From: Achromobacter sp. UMC71
Lineage (GTDB): Bacteria; Pseudomonadota; Gammaproteobacteria; Burkholderiales; Burkholderiaceae_B
DNA: 64,000 bases
Direction: 5' to 3'
Assembly (NCBI RefSeq): GCF_014170305.1
Contig: NZ_LZZT01000018.1
Location: 186,001-250,000, forward strand
Within the stretch, counting starts at the first letter, position 1. Every line of letters begins with the position of its first letter. The position numbers and the translations under genes are program-made. Positions 28,269-38,078 of this stretch are shown here, piece after piece. The notes under the pieces were generated by a model that had not been told where the DNA came from, searched no databases, and worked only from the letters and a program-made list of their open reading frames with translations.

Positions 28269-29240
28269 TCACTGCAGCACGATGTTGGCCTGCTTGATCA
28301 GTTGCGACACGATAGGCTGTTCGGTCTTGACCTGCTTGTCCAGTTCGGCCGCCGTGCCCGAACGCGGGTCGATGCCCATGTCCAGCAGGCGTTTGCGGAC
28401 CGCTTCGTCTTTCAGGGTCTCGGCCAGCGCGGCTTGCAGCTTGTCCAGTACCGGCGCGGGCGTGCCCTTGGGCGCCACGAAGCTGAACCAGGCCGTCATG
28501 TCGAAGGCCGGATAGCCCTGTTCGGCCAGCGTCGCCAGCTTGGGCTCGGTGGCCAGGCGGGTGGGGCTGGTGATGGCGAACACTTTGACCTTGCCGGCGT
28601 CGGCCTGCGGCATGCCGGTGGCGACCATGTCGAAGAACAGGTCCACGTCGCCGCTGATCAGGGCCGGCAGCGCCTGGGTCGCGCCCTTGAACGGCACGTG
28701 CAGGATGTCGATGCCCGCGCGTTCCTTGAACAGCTCGCCCGCCAAGTGTGAAGAGGTGCCGGCGCCAAAGGTGGCGAAGGTCAGCTTGCCCGGATTCTGC
28801 TTGGCGTAGGCCACGATGTCCTGGGTGCTGTTGAACGGACGCTTGGGGCTGGACAGCAGCACCAGCGGGCCCACGCCCACCATGCCGATCGGCGCGAAGC
28901 CGTCCGGGTCGTAGGGCAGTTCCTTATACAGATAGCGGTTGGTGACCAGGGTGGAGTTGGTGGCCATCAGGATGGTGTAGCCGTCAGGCGCTTCGCGTGA
29001 CACGAAGGCCGCGCCGATCGAGGTGCCGGCGCCGGCCTTGTTCTCGACGATCATCGGCTGGCCCAGGGTCTTGGCCATGCGTTCGGCCAGCACGCGGGTC
29101 AGTACGTCCGTGGCGCCGCCGGCGGGGAAGGGCGACACGACCTTGATCGGGCGGGACGGGTAGGTGTCGGCCTGGGCTGCGCCCAAGGCGGCCGCGCCGA
29201 GCAGCAGCGCGGCCAGGAATTTGTAGCGTTTGCGAATCAT
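28269..29240 (-). CDS. Bug/TctC-family periplasmic solute-binding receptor
   Basis: A 323-residue periplasmic receptor with a Sec signal peptide (residues 1-24, cleavage after AQA). The Bug signature is TYPSRPIKVVSPFPAGGATD followed by VENKAGAGTSIGA. AGGGGA precedes ATG 29240. It is an orphan receptor, with no TctAB genes nearby. It diverges from an IclR regulator at 29330 with 89 bases between, and paired TTGGAATT motifs lie in that gap, so IclR-type control is likely. The ligand is probably a carboxylate, from family knowledge only. Confidence 0.9.
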   Translation of the reverse strand: MIRKRYKFLAALLLGAAALGAAQADTYPSRPIKVVSPFPAGGATDVLTRVLAERMAKTLGQPMIVENKAGAGTSIGAAFVSREAPDGYTILMATNSTLVTNRYLYKELPYDPDGFAPIGMVGVGPLVLLSSPKRPFNSTQDIVAYAKQNPGKLTFATFGAGTSSHLAGELFKERAGIDILHVPFKGATQALPALISGDVDLFFDMVATGMPQADAGKVKVFAITSPTRLATEPKLATLAEQGYPAFDMTAWFSFVAPKGTPAPVLDKLQAALAETLKDEAVRKRLLDMGIDPRSGTAAELDKQVKTEQPIVSQLIKQANIVLQ

Positions 29241-29260
29241 GTTTTCCCCTTGAAATCGCC

Positions 29261-29286
29261 TTTGGAATTCCGTATATTGGAATTTA
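29261..29286. promoter_or_regulatory. Candidate IclR operator
   Basis: Two copies of TTGGAATT (29262-29269 and 29278-29285) lie 16 bases apart, the first within the palindrome GGAATTCC. IclR-family sites often contain TGGAA half-sites. Placement between the divergent Bug and IclR genes supports this; it is otherwise untested. Confidence 0.4.
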
Positions 29287-29329
29287 GTTTTGTCATTCGA
29301 AATAAACTATAAAAACGAAGCGAATAGAA

Positions 29330-30184
29330 ATGCAATCTTTTTCTGACCCCAAGCGCATCCCCCATCCCGCCGCCAAGCCCGACCAGAAGCTGGAACTGAG
29401 CGCGCCGGCGCGCCGCAAGCGGGCGGGCGCCGTCGGCGAGGGGCCGGTGTCGCCCGACTTCATCACGGCGCTGGCGCGCGGCCTGGAAGTGTTGCGGTGT
29501 TTCCGGCCCGGCGTGGCGGCGCTGGGCAACCTGGACCTGGCGCGCCTGACCGGCCTGCCCAAGCCCACCATCAGCCGCATCACCTATACGCTGACCGAGC
29601 TCGGTTATCTGCGCTATCACCCGGATACCGGCAAGTACTCGCCCGGCTATGGCGTGCTGGCGCTGGGTTTTGGGTTGCTGGCCGGCCTGGAAGTGCGCGA
29701 GCTGGCCAAAGCCTCCATGACCGACCTGGCACGCGAGACGGGCGGGGCCGTGGCGCTGGGCGCGTTCGACGGCGACGCCATGACCTATGTCGAGGCCATC
29801 CACGGTTCGTCCGCCCTGTACCTGCGCCTGCCCGTGGGGTATCGCGCCAGCCTGGACAGCGCCATGGGCCGCGCCTACCTGGCCAGCCTGCCGGTCCCCG
29901 CCTGCGCCGACGTGCTGGAACGGCTGGGCCCGGCCGCGCCGGCCGCCGCTGCGATCGAGCGCGCGCGCGCCGAACTGGCCGAGACCGGTTGCTGTTTCGC
30001 GATCGGCGAATGGCAGTCCGGCATCAACGCCGCCGCGGTGCCATTTATGTCCGTCACGGGCGAGGGCGTGTTCGTCATGAGTTGCGGCGGCCCCGCCGGC
30101 CTGCTGCCGGAAGCCGGCTTGCGCACGCAGGTGGCGCCCGCGTTGCGGGCCGCGATCGCGGGGCTGGCGGGCGCCTCCGCCTGA
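29330..30184 (+). CDS. IclR-family transcriptional regulator
   Basis: A 284-residue IclR-type regulator. A 40-residue basic N-terminal extension precedes the winged helix (FITALARGLEVLRCFRPGVA, GLPKPTISRITYTLTELGYL), followed by the GAF-like effector domain from about residue 120 (YVEAIHGSSALYLRLPVGYR, GCCFAIGEWQSGINAAAVP). ATG 29330 is used; internal Met codons do not offer a better start. It is divergent from the Bug receptor gene at 28269-29240, its likely target. Effectors of this subgroup are commonly aromatic or short organic acids, not determinable here. Confidence 0.88.
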   Translation: MQSFSDPKRIPHPAAKPDQKLELSAPARRKRAGAVGEGPVSPDFITALARGLEVLRCFRPGVAALGNLDLARLTGLPKPTISRITYTLTELGYLRYHPDTGKYSPGYGVLALGFGLLAGLEVRELAKASMTDLARETGGAVALGAFDGDAMTYVEAIHGSSALYLRLPVGYRASLDSAMGRAYLASLPVPACADVLERLGPAAPAAAAIERARAELAETGCCFAIGEWQSGINAAAVPFMSVTGEGVFVMSCGGPAGLLPEAGLRTQVAPALRAAIAGLAGASA

Positions 30185-30266
30185 GACCGGCGGCGCGTCG
30201 GGGCAGGGTCCAGGTATCTCGTACAATTCACGGATTGATCCACCCCTTGCGCCCTCGGAGACCCGT

Positions 30267-30533
30267 TTGGCCAAACCCACACAAGCCGACCCGCAGACCG
30301 GCGACCGTCCCTTGCCCCAGGATTTCGAAACGGCCCTGGCCGAACTGGAATCGCTGGTCGCGGCCATGGAAGACGGCTCGTTGCCGCTTGAGCAATCGCT
30401 GGCCGCCTACCGGCGCGGCGTTGAGCTGACGCGCGTCTGCCAGGACCGCTTGGCCCAGGCTGAACAGCAGGTGAAGGTCCTCGAAGGCGACTTGCTGCGC
30501 CCGCTGGACCCGGCGGCGCTGGATGACGAATAA
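30267..30533 (+). CDS. xseB: Exodeoxyribonuclease VII small subunit
   Basis: An 88-residue small subunit of exonuclease VII, which degrades single-stranded DNA together with XseA (not in this window). The family core FETALAELESLVAAMEDGSL and YRRGVELTRVCQDRLAQAEQ is intact. The start codon is TTG 30267 with CGGAG six bases upstream. It overlaps the ispA frame by 11 bases. The order xseB-ispA-dxs is widespread in proteobacteria and supports the call. Confidence 0.93.
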   Translation: MAKPTQADPQTGDRPLPQDFETALAELESLVAAMEDGSLPLEQSLAAYRRGVELTRVCQDRLAQAEQQVKVLEGDLLRPLDPAALDDE

Positions 30534-31452
30534 GACTCGGATGAAGCAAATTCAACTCGCTTTCCCAGAGTGGTTGCAGGGTCGCGTGCGACACGTCGAA
30601 GACGTGCTCGACGACCTCCTGCCGCCGGCCGACGCCCTGCCTCCCCGCCTGCATGAAGCCATGCGCTACGCCGTCCTTGGCGGCGGCAAGCGGGTCCGGG
30701 CCGCGCTGGTCTACGCCGCAGGCCAGGCTTGCCCCGTCAGCGGCAGCGTGCTGGCCGTCGAGGCCTCGCTGGACCGCGCCGCGGCCGCGGTGGAACTGAT
30801 CCACGCTTACTCCCTGGTGCACGACGACCTGCCCTGCATGGATGACGACATCCTGCGCCGCGGCCGTCCCACCACCCATGTGCAATTCGACGAAGCTACC
30901 GCCATGCTGGCTGGCGACGCGCTGCAACCGCTGGCCTTCGACCTGCTGGCATCCATGCCCATCGCGCCGGCGCTGATCGTGCAGGCCACCCAGTCGCTGG
31001 CCCGCGCGGCCGGCAGCCAGGGCATGGCCGGCGGCCAGGCCATCGACCTGTTCAGCGTCGGCCGCAAGTTGTCGCGCGACGAACTACAGACGATGCACGG
31101 CATGAAGACCGGCGCCATCCTGGCCTGCAGCGTCGCGCTGGGCGGCATCGTCGCCGGCGCCAGCTCGGCCTCGCGCCAGGCGCTGGACGTCTACGCGCAA
31201 GCCATGGGCCTGGCTTTCCAGGTGGTGGACGATATTCTCGACGTCACGGCCGATTCCGCCAGCCTGGGCAAGACCCCGGGCAAGGATGCGGCCGAAAACA
31301 AGCCGACTTATGTTTCGCTGCTGGGCCTGGACGATGCGCGCGCCTTCGCCGGCGAGCTGCGCGAAACCGCCTTGGCCGCGCTGGAACCGCTGGGCGACGC
31401 CGGCTCGCGCCTGGCTGAACTGGCTGATTTCATCGTCCTCCGAGACCGCTGA
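30523..31452 (+). CDS. ispA: Farnesyl diphosphate synthase (short-chain polyprenyl synthase)
   Basis: A 309-residue prenyl synthase that condenses isopentenyl and allylic diphosphates to farnesyl diphosphate in the cytosol. The two Asp-rich motifs are DDLPCMDDD (first, with the two-residue insertion of type II bacterial FPP synthases) and DDILD (second). [11 protein letters not shown] and QAIDLFSV are other family marks. ATG 30523 overlaps xseB; ATG 30541 six codons later is equally possible. The next gene, dxs, makes the precursor pathway's first intermediate, so the three genes form an isoprenoid-linked operon. Confidence 0.94.
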   Translation: MTNKTRMKQIQLAFPEWLQGRVRHVEDVLDDLLPPADALPPRLHEAMRYAVLGGGKRVRAALVYAAGQACPVSGSVLAVEASLDRAAAAVELIHAYSLVHDDLPCMDDDILRRGRPTTHVQFDEATAMLAGDALQPLAFDLLASMPIAPALIVQATQSLARAAGSQGMAGGQAIDLFSVGRKLSRDELQTMHGMKTGAILACSVALGGIVAGASSASRQALDVYAQAMGLAFQVVDDILDVTADSASLGKTPGKDAAENKPTYVSLLGLDDARAFAGELRETALAALEPLGDAGSRLAELADFIVLRDR

Positions 31453-31505
31453 ACCGTGACCCGTCCGGGCTGGCCGCAGGCCGGGCAAACGAACCCCATA
31501 CAAGC

Positions 31506-33368
31506 ATGACGACAGATTTATTGGACCGCATTCAATCCCCGGCTGACCTCAAGCGCCTGGATCGTCGCGAGCTCAAACGGCTGGCAGACGAATTGCGCGG
31601 CTTCGTGCTGGAGTCGGTCTCCAAGACCGGCGGCCACCTGTCGTCGAACCTGGGCACGGTGGAACTGACGCTGGCGCTGCATCAGGTCTTTGATACGCCG
31701 CACGACCGCATCGTCTGGGACGTGGGCCACCAGTCCTATCCGCACAAGATCCTGACCGGACGCCGCGCCGGCATGGCCAAGCTGCGCCAGCAGGACGGCA
31801 TCTCGGGCTTTCCCAAACGCAGCGAATCCGAATACGACGCCTTCGGCACCGCGCACTCGTCCACGTCCATCTCGGCTGCGCTGGGCATGGCAGTGGCCTC
31901 GCGCAACGCCGGCGAACAGCGCCAGCACATCGCCGTGATCGGCGACGGCGCCATGTCGGCGGGCATGGCCTTCGAGGCCATGAACAACGCCGGCGTCACG
32001 CCCAACATCAACCTGCTGGTGATCCTGAACGACAACGACATGTCGATCTCGCCGCCGGTGGGGGCGCTGAACCGCTATCTGGCCCGCCTGATGTCCGGCC
32101 GCTTCTACGCCGCCGCCAAGAACGTCGGCCGCGCGGTGCTGCAGCACGTGCCGCCCGTGCTCGAACTGGCGCGCCGCTTCGAGGAACACGCCAAGGGCAT
32201 GGTCACGCCGGCCACGCTGTTCGAGGAATTCGGCTTCAACTACGTCGGTCCCATCGACGGCCACGACCTGGACGCGCTGGTGCCGACGCTGCAGAACCTG
32301 AAGGCGCTGCAAGGCCTGCAGTTCCTGCACGTGGTCACCAAGAAAGGGCAGGGCTACAAGCTGGCCGAGGCCGATCCGGTGCTGTATCACGGCCCGGGCA
32401 AATTCGACCCTGCCGTCGGCATCCAGCAATCGAAGGCGCCGGGCAAGCGCACCTTTACCCAGGTGTTCGGCGACTGGCTGTGCGACATGGCCGCGCAGGA
32501 CTCGCGCCTGGTCGCCGTCACCCCCGCCATGCGCGAGGGCAGCGGTCTGGTCGAATTCGAAAAGCGCTTTCCACTGCGCTACTTCGACGTAGGCATCGCC
32601 GAGCAGCACGCCGTGACCTTCGCCGGCGGCATCGCCTGCGAAGCGCAAAAGCCCGTGGTCGCCATCTATTCCACGTTCCTGCAGCGTGGCTACGACCAGC
32701 TCATCCATGACGTGGCGCTGCAGAACCTGGACGTCACGTTCGCGCTGGACCGCGCCGGCATCGTCGGCGCTGACGGCGCCACACATGCGGGCAACTACGA
32801 CACCGCCTTCCTGCGCTGCGTGCCCAATATGGTGGTCACAACCCCGTCCGACGAGGCCGAGACCCGTCTGCTGCTGTCCACCTGTTATCAGTATCCGGGC
32901 CCGGCGTCGGTGCGCTATCCGCGCGGCGCCGGCTGCGGCGCCTTGGAAGCGCCCGGACTGGGCACGGTCGAGGTCGGCCGCGGCCTGGTGCGCCGCGAAG
33001 GCCGCAAGATCGCCATCCTGGGCTTCGGCACCCTGGTGCAGCCGGCCTTGGCGGCGGCTGCCAAGCTGGATGCCACGGTGGCCGACATGCGCTTCGTCAA
33101 GCCGATCGACCGCGCGCTGATCCTGGATCTGGCCAGCCGTCACGATGCGCTGGTGACCATCGAAGACGCCTCGGTCATGGGCGGCGCCGGCAGCGCCGTG
33201 CTGGAAGTGCTCAGCGCCGAAGGCGTCCTGATCCCGGTGCTGCAGCTGGGCTTCCCGGACCAGTTCATCGACCACGGCGACCAGATGGCGCTGCTGGCCG
33301 GCATCGGGCTGGACGCCGCGGGCATCGAGCAATCGATCCGCGCCCGCTACGCCGCTTTGCTGGATTGA
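31506..33368 (+). CDS. dxs: 1-deoxy-D-xylulose-5-phosphate synthase
   Basis: A 620-residue thiamine diphosphate enzyme that joins pyruvate and glyceraldehyde 3-phosphate, the first step of the MEP pathway. The thiamine-binding motif is [18 protein letters not shown] ending in [15 protein letters not shown]. The transketolase-like Pyr domain holds [17 protein letters not shown]. The N-terminal [20 protein letters not shown] is also typical. It is full length for the family and starts at ATG 31506, 53 bases after ispA. Confidence 0.97.
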   Translation: MTTDLLDRIQSPADLKRLDRRELKRLADELRGFVLESVSKTGGHLSSNLGTVELTLALHQVFDTPHDRIVWDVGHQSYPHKILTGRRAGMAKLRQQDGISGFPKRSESEYDAFGTAHSSTSISAALGMAVASRNAGEQRQHIAVIGDGAMSAGMAFEAMNNAGVTPNINLLVILNDNDMSISPPVGALNRYLARLMSGRFYAAAKNVGRAVLQHVPPVLELARRFEEHAKGMVTPATLFEEFGFNYVGPIDGHDLDALVPTLQNLKALQGLQFLHVVTKKGQGYKLAEADPVLYHGPGKFDPAVGIQQSKAPGKRTFTQVFGDWLCDMAAQDSRLVAVTPAMREGSGLVEFEKRFPLRYFDVGIAEQHAVTFAGGIACEAQKPVVAIYSTFLQRGYDQLIHDVALQNLDVTFALDRAGIVGADGATHAGNYDTAFLRCVPNMVVTTPSDEAETRLLLSTCYQYPGPASVRYPRGAGCGALEAPGLGTVEVGRGLVRREGRKIAILGFGTLVQPALAAAAKLDATVADMRFVKPIDRALILDLASRHDALVTIEDASVMGGAGSAVLEVLSAEGVLIPVLQLGFPDQFIDHGDQMALLAGIGLDAAGIEQSIRARYAALLD

Positions 33369-33558
33369 TCCCCTCCGCGGGCGGACCCGCCCCGGGGTTT
33401 GGTCCGCCTGGCGAAACACAGTGTTCCGGCCCCGCCGGCCTACGAATGAAAGGGTTTTCCCTGGCGCTCGTTGGACTTTGGGCGATAATGGGCCCCTCTT
33501 AAAGATTCCTGGGTCTGCGTGCTTACGCCACGCTCGTCGCCCAGACTGGTAAGCCGAC

Positions 33559-34356
33559 ATGAATTCTCCGATCGATCCCGCCATCGTGATGCCCGACGTC
33601 CAGAGCTCGGCGGACACCCGGCACATCCCGATTCAGCGCGTGGGCATCCGTGGCGTGCGCCACCCGATGCTCATCGAAAACGCCGACGGTTCGCCCCAAG
33701 GCACCGTGGCCAACTGGACCCTGACGGTGGCGCTGCCGCCCGAAGAAAAAGGGACGCACATGTCCCGCTTCGTGGCGCTGCTGGAAAAGTACCGCAGCAC
33801 TCCCATGACGCCGACGCTGTTCCGCGCCATGGCCGCCGACATGCTGCCGCTGCTGCACGCCGAACGCGGCGACATCACTGCAGCCTTCCCGTACTTCATC
33901 AACAAGTCCGCCCCGATTTCCGGCGTGCAAAGCCTGCTGGACTACGAAGTCCAATGGATCGCCCGCGCCCAGGGCGACAAGGTCGAGTTCGAGTTGGTGG
34001 TGCAGGTGCCGGTCACCAGCCTGTGCCCGTGTTCCAAGGCCATCTCCGAATACGGCGCGCACAACCAGCGCTCGCACGTCACGGTCTCGGCCATCCTGGA
34101 ATCCGACATCAGCATGGATGGCGTCATCCGCCTGATCGAAGACGAAGGCTCGTGTGAACTCTGGGGCCTGCTCAAGCGCCCCGACGAGAAATACGTCACC
34201 GAACGCGCCTACGACAACCCCAAGTTCGTCGAAGATCTGGTGCGCGACGTGGCAGCTCGCCTGAACGCGCATCCCGGCATCGCCCGCTACCGCGTCGAGG
34301 CCGAGAACTTCGAATCGATCCACAACCACTCGGCCTACGCCGTCGTGGAAGGCTGA
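33559..34356 (+). CDS. folE2: GTP cyclohydrolase FolE2 (type IB)
   Basis: A 265-residue type IB GTP cyclohydrolase, which opens GTP to 7,8-dihydroneopterin triphosphate for folate synthesis and can use metals other than zinc. The signature [20 protein letters not shown] carries the metal-binding cysteine region, and [10 protein letters not shown] is the C-terminal motif. ATG 33559 is used. The 190-bp gap upstream has no gene; I found no convincing Zur site. It is followed 8 bases later by a DUF817 membrane protein, probably co-transcribed. Confidence 0.95.
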   Translation: MNSPIDPAIVMPDVQSSADTRHIPIQRVGIRGVRHPMLIENADGSPQGTVANWTLTVALPPEEKGTHMSRFVALLEKYRSTPMTPTLFRAMAADMLPLLHAERGDITAAFPYFINKSAPISGVQSLLDYEVQWIARAQGDKVEFELVVQVPVTSLCPCSKAISEYGAHNQRSHVTVSAILESDISMDGVIRLIEDEGSCELWGLLKRPDEKYVTERAYDNPKFVEDLVRDVAARLNAHPGIARYRVEAENFESIHNHSAYAVVEG

Positions 34357-34363
34357 GCCCTTC

Positions 34364-35287
34364 GTGAGTCATCCGGCGGCCACCGATTGGCCGCTCATCG
34401 CGAGACTGGCAAATTGGGAAGCGCGGCTGGCCGGACATCTGGCCGGCCGCGGCCGTTTCGGCGTCGCCCTCTACGAGTTCTTCCGCTTCGGCGTGAAGCA
34501 GGCCTGGGCCTGCCTGTTCGGCGGGCTGATGTGCGCCTTGCTGCTGGGCACGCACTGGTGGTATCCGCAGGACGCCTGGCTGGCCCGCTACGATTTCCTG
34601 ACCCTGGCCGCCTTGGCCATTCAGGCGGCGCTGCTGGCCCTGCGCATGGAAACCTGGAGCGAAGCCAAGGTCATCCTCATCTTCCATGTGGTCGGCACCG
34701 GCATGGAGCTGTTCAAGACGGCCGCGGGCTCGTGGATCTACCCCGAGGCCAGTGTGCTGCGCATCGGCGGCGTGCCGCTCTTTACCGGTTTCATGTATGC
34801 GGCGGTCGGCAGTTACCTGGCGCGGGTCTGGCGGCTGTTCGACTTCCGCTTCCGGGCCCATCCGCCGCTTGTCGCGACGGTGACGCTGTCGGTATTGATC
34901 TACGTGAATTTCTTCGCGCACCATTTCATTCCCGATTTCCGCCTGGTGCTGTTCGGCCTGACCGCGGTGCTGTTCGCGCGGACCTGGGTGTACTTCCGCA
35001 TCTGGCGCGACTACCGGCGCATGCCGCTGTTACTCGGGTTCGTGCTGGTGGCGCTATTCATCTGGTTCGCCGAGAACATCGGCACCTTCGCCAACGCCTG
35101 GCGCTACCCCAACCAGTCCCAGGGCTGGGAGCTCGTGTCCATCGCCAAGCTGGGGTCGTGGTTCCTGCTCATGATCATCAGCTACGTGATGGTCAGCGTG
35201 GTCAGCCGGCCCGAGCCGATCGGCGTTGCGGATGTGCCGCAGCCGGCCGGGCAGGGTGGGGCGAATGGCACGTCCCCAATTTCCTGA
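34364..35287 (+). CDS. DUF817-type integral membrane protein
   Basis: A 307-residue membrane protein with about eight hydrophobic segments that resembles the DUF817 family of unknown function. Recognisable stretches are EFFRFGVKQAWACLFGG near the N-terminus, IFHVVGTGMELFKTAAGSW in the middle and WFAENIGTFANAWRYPNQ near the C-terminus. Conserved charged residues inside or beside membrane segments suggest an enzyme or transporter, but no function is known. It begins at GTG 34364, 8 bases after folE2. The last 25 residues are a non-hydrophobic tail. Confidence 0.8.
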   Translation: MSHPAATDWPLIARLANWEARLAGHLAGRGRFGVALYEFFRFGVKQAWACLFGGLMCALLLGTHWWYPQDAWLARYDFLTLAALAIQAALLALRMETWSEAKVILIFHVVGTGMELFKTAAGSWIYPEASVLRIGGVPLFTGFMYAAVGSYLARVWRLFDFRFRAHPPLVATVTLSVLIYVNFFAHHFIPDFRLVLFGLTAVLFARTWVYFRIWRDYRRMPLLLGFVLVALFIWFAENIGTFANAWRYPNQSQGWELVSIAKLGSWFLLMIISYVMVSVVSRPEPIGVADVPQPAGQGGANGTSPIS

Positions 35288-35501
35288 TGCGTCTATGGCT
35301 TGCGTGAGCAGACGCAATCGGTGATAATCGAGAGCTTTCTTGCTCGACCGCCCATGCTTTTTGGGTAGCGGGCTGCCCCTTGCAGGCCAGTCTAAAGAAA
35401 AAAGACCAGTGATAGAGAAAGCACTGGAAAGCCGCTGATTTGTTGAAAATCCTGCGGTGCTAGACAAGTGGCCGGCAAGACATCCTCAAGGAGTTTTACT
35501 C

Positions 35502-35876
35502 ATGCGTCACTACGAAGTAGTGTTTATCGTTCACCCCGACCAAAGCGAGCAAGTGCCCGCCATGGTCGAACGTTACCAAGCGCTGGTCACGGGCCAAGGC
35601 GGCTCGGTTCACCGCCTGGAAGACTGGGGTCGCCGTCAACTGGCCTACCCGATCCAGAAGCTCGTCAAGGCTCACTACGTCTGCCTGAACATCGAGTGCG
35701 GCCAAGCCACGCTGGATGAGCTGGAACACTCGTTCCGTTACAACGACGCCGTTCTGCGCCACCTGGTCATCAAGACCAAGAAGGCCCAGACCACTCCCTC
35801 GATCATGATGAAGTCGGTCGAGCGCGAAGAAGCCCGCAAGGCTTCGGCGGAAGCTGTCGCGGTTCAGGCCGAGTAA
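35502..35876 (+). CDS. rpsF: 30S ribosomal protein S6
   Basis: Ribosomal protein S6 of the small-subunit platform, 124 residues, which binds with S18. The start [20 protein letters not shown] at ATG 35502 has AAGGAG upstream. [20 protein letters not shown] is the family core, and the C-terminal tail is rich in Glu and Ala. It leads the rpsF-priB-rpsR-rplI operon. Confidence 0.97.
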   Translation: MRHYEVVFIVHPDQSEQVPAMVERYQALVTGQGGSVHRLEDWGRRQLAYPIQKLVKAHYVCLNIECGQATLDELEHSFRYNDAVLRHLVIKTKKAQTTPSIMMKSVEREEARKASAEAVAVQAE

Positions 35877-35926
35877 GCAGGGCTCACGCAGAGCCCACCC
35901 ATGAAGTCCCCTTGGTGCCTGGCAGG

Positions 35927-36250
35927 ATGAACAGACTGGAACTGAGCGCCCGCGTTCTCGAATGCGAGCCTTTGCGCCACACTCCCGCCGGTCTGCCCGC
36001 ACTGGAAATGGTGCTGGCGCACGAATCCGAGGTCATCGAAGCCGGCCATCCGCGCCGTGTGGAACTGACGATCTCGGCCGTGGCACTGGGCGATCTGGCG
36101 TTGCTGTTGAAAGGAACGGCGCTGGGGTCCGAATTGCAGGTGCAGGGGTTTTTGGCCCCCGTCCGCAAGGACTCGGCGAAGTTCAAGCTGCATCTGCAGC
36201 AGGCGCGCAAGATTAGCGGCAGCGCAGGACGCGATCCGCTGGTGGCTTGA
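35927..36250 (+). CDS. priB: Primosomal replication protein N (PriB)
   Basis: A 107-residue single-strand DNA-binding OB-fold protein of the PriA-PriB-DnaT restart primosome. It begins [23 protein letters not shown] 35927 is preferred over a GTG five codons upstream and has GGCAGG nearby. [20 protein letters not shown] and [20 protein letters not shown] are family strands. Position between rpsF and rpsR is the standard place for priB. Confidence 0.95.
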   Translation: MNRLELSARVLECEPLRHTPAGLPALEMVLAHESEVIEAGHPRRVELTISAVALGDLALLLKGTALGSELQVQGFLAPVRKDSAKFKLHLQQARKISGSAGRDPLVA

Positions 36251-36351
36251 CGGGAATGGGCAAAGGGCGCGAGAGCGCCTTCTGAAAACGGATAGGTTAT
36301 GGGGAATCGGGCTCGAAAAGAGTCGTCCCCTCAAACATAGAGGCACATATC

Positions 36352-36624
36352 ATGGCTTTCTTCGGAAAACGCAAAGAAAAACGCAAATTCACGCAGCAGA
36401 ACCCGCTCTTCAAGCGTCGTAAGTTCTGCCGCTTCACCGCAGCCGGCGTCGAAGAGATCGACTACAAGGATCTGGACACCCTGCGCGACTTCGTGCAAGA
36501 AAACGGCAAGATCATCCCGGCTCGCCTGACCGGCACCAAGGCAATCTACCAGCGTCAGCTGGACACCGCCATCAAGCGCGCGCGCTTCCTGGCCCTGTTG
36601 CCTTACACCGACAACCACAACTAA
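36352..36624 (+). CDS. rpsR: 30S ribosomal protein S18
   Basis: Ribosomal protein S18, 90 residues. [20 protein letters not shown] and [20 protein letters not shown] are typical. It partners S6 on the platform of the small subunit. The single cysteine in KFCRF is retained, which some but not all bacteria have lost. It lies 101 bases after priB and 14 before rplI. Confidence 0.97.
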   Translation: MAFFGKRKEKRKFTQQNPLFKRRKFCRFTAAGVEEIDYKDLDTLRDFVQENGKIIPARLTGTKAIYQRQLDTAIKRARFLALLPYTDNHN

Positions 36625-36638
36625 TCCGGGGCACTGAA

Positions 36639-37094
36639 ATGCAAGTTATTCTGCTCGAAAAAGTCGTCAACCTGGGTAACCTCGGCGAAGTCGTTCGCGT
36701 GCGTGATGGCTACGCCCGCAACTTCCTGATTCCCCAGAAGAAGGCCCGTCGCGCAACCGACGCCGCCCTGAAGGAATTCGAAGCCCGCCGCGCCGAACTG
36801 GAAAAAGTCCAGGCCGAGAAGCTGGCCGCCTCCCAGGCTCTGGGCGAGCGCGTCAACGGCTTCCAGCTGAAGATCGCCCAGAAGGCTGGCGTCGACGGCC
36901 GTCTGTTCGGTTCGGTCACCAACGCCGACATCGCCGAAGGTCTGAAGAAGGCCGGTTTCGAAGGCATTGAAAAGGCGCAAGTGCGTCTGCCCAATGGCCA
37001 GTTGAAGTCGGTCGGCGAGTTCCCCGTTCAAGTCGCCCTGCACGCCGACGTCGTCGTCGACGTCACGGTGCTGATCGAAGGCGAACTGTCCTAA
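36639..37094 (+). CDS. rplI: 50S ribosomal protein L9
   Basis: Ribosomal protein L9, 151 residues, with the N-terminal 23S-binding domain ([39 protein letters not shown]), a long connecting helix (residues about 45-80) and the C-terminal domain. It closes the S6 operon and is followed by an intrinsic terminator. Confidence 0.97.
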   Translation: MQVILLEKVVNLGNLGEVVRVRDGYARNFLIPQKKARRATDAALKEFEARRAELEKVQAEKLAASQALGERVNGFQLKIAQKAGVDGRLFGSVTNADIAEGLKKAGFEGIEKAQVRLPNGQLKSVGEFPVQVALHADVVVDVTVLIEGELS

Positions 37095-37109
37095 TCCGGA
37101 CACCGCGGT

Positions 37110-37147
37110 AAAAAAGAGCCGGCCCGCGTGCCGGCTTTTTTTCTTTT
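37110..37147 (+). terminator. Intrinsic terminator after rplI
   Basis: The stem AGCCGGC/GCCGGCT with loop CCGCGT is followed by TTTTTTTCTTTT. It separates the ribosomal operon from the kinase-like gene and dnaB. Confidence 0.88.
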
Positions 37148-37238
37148 ACGCCGCGCCTCGATCCGCTTTGCCCCTGGCAATTGCGTGTAGTCTTGCGGGC
37201 TGCACGCGTGCCGTACGCTGTTTTGTACAGAGGACCTC

Positions 37239-38078
37239 TTGACCCAGCCGCCCGTCCACCACAATGCGCCCGCCGGATTGCGCGCCTGGCTCGATAGCTT
37301 GAACGCCGAGAGCGAGCCGTCGGTGCGGGATGCCACCGTAGACGGGGTGCGCTGCATCATCAAGCGCCGCCGCCCCAGCTTCGCCCGCGGCGTCAGCTAC
37401 GCGCTGCGCTATGTGCGGGCACTGTTTCTCGGGGTGGGCTGCAAGGTGTTCCTGGGCGAATTCCCACGTCCCGGCATCCTGCTGCGCAACGGCCTGGAAC
37501 ACGAGGCGCGCCGCCTGCAGCAGCTGCTGCAAGCCGGCTGCCGCGTGCCGGAAGTGTGGTGGCAGGAGCAGGGCCTGCTGGTGCTGGAATATGTGGGCGA
37601 GGACCTGGCCGACCTGATCCGCAATGAAGACACGACTTCGCGTCTTTGGCTGGCGCGCGCGGCCGCGGCTGACCTGGCCGCCTTCCATGCCCGCGGGCTG
37701 TGGCACGGCGGCGCCCAGATCCGCAATATCACCCTGCGTGACGGCGAGTTGTGGCGCATCGATTTCGAGGAGAACATCGGGTCGACGCTGTCGCGTCCGC
37801 TGGCGCAGGCCTACGACCTGTTCCAGATGCTGGCCTCGCTGGCCTCTTTGCGTAAATTGCCCGACGATGTCGCCAGGACGCTGGGTAAACTGGCGCTCGA
37901 GGTCTATTTCGAGTGCAATCCCGATCCCGAGGTCAAGGCCCGCCTGCGCCGCCTGACCCGGGTGCTTTCCTTCATTGCCACGCCCTTGCGCCCCCTGCTG
38001 GGCCGACTGCCGTCGCGCGATGTACAGGGATTTTTCCGCGTCGCGGATATCCTGCAGCCGTTACTATTGAAGCCATGA
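37239..38078 (+). CDS. Kinase-fold protein upstream of dnaB, possibly a pseudokinase
   Basis: A 279-residue protein with a distant protein-kinase/LPS-kinase fold. The region GLWHGGAQIRNITLRDGELW and RIDFEEN lines up with the catalytic loop and metal motif of small-molecule and BUD32-like kinases. The expected His-Gly-Asp is His156-Gly157-Gly158, so the catalytic aspartate appears to be missing, while Asn163 and Asp175 are kept. The likely start is TTG 37239 with AGAGGA upstream. Its stop overlaps the dnaB start (ATGA), so it is translationally coupled to the replicative helicase. The function is unknown; the kinase assignment is tentative. Confidence 0.7.
   Translation: MTQPPVHHNAPAGLRAWLDSLNAESEPSVRDATVDGVRCIIKRRRPSFARGVSYALRYVRALFLGVGCKVFLGEFPRPGILLRNGLEHEARRLQQLLQAGCRVPEVWWQEQGLLVLEYVGEDLADLIRNEDTTSRLWLARAAAADLAAFHARGLWHGGAQIRNITLRDGELWRIDFEENIGSTLSRPLAQAYDLFQMLASLASLRKLPDDVARTLGKLALEVYFECNPDPEVKARLRRLTRVLSFIATPLRPLLGRLPSRDVQGFFRVADILQPLLLKP

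Noticed and set aside
31518..33626. A 702-codon minus-strand open frame opposite dxs
   Set aside because: It is antisense to an intact dxs and composed of shadow-type His/Arg/Gln stretches.
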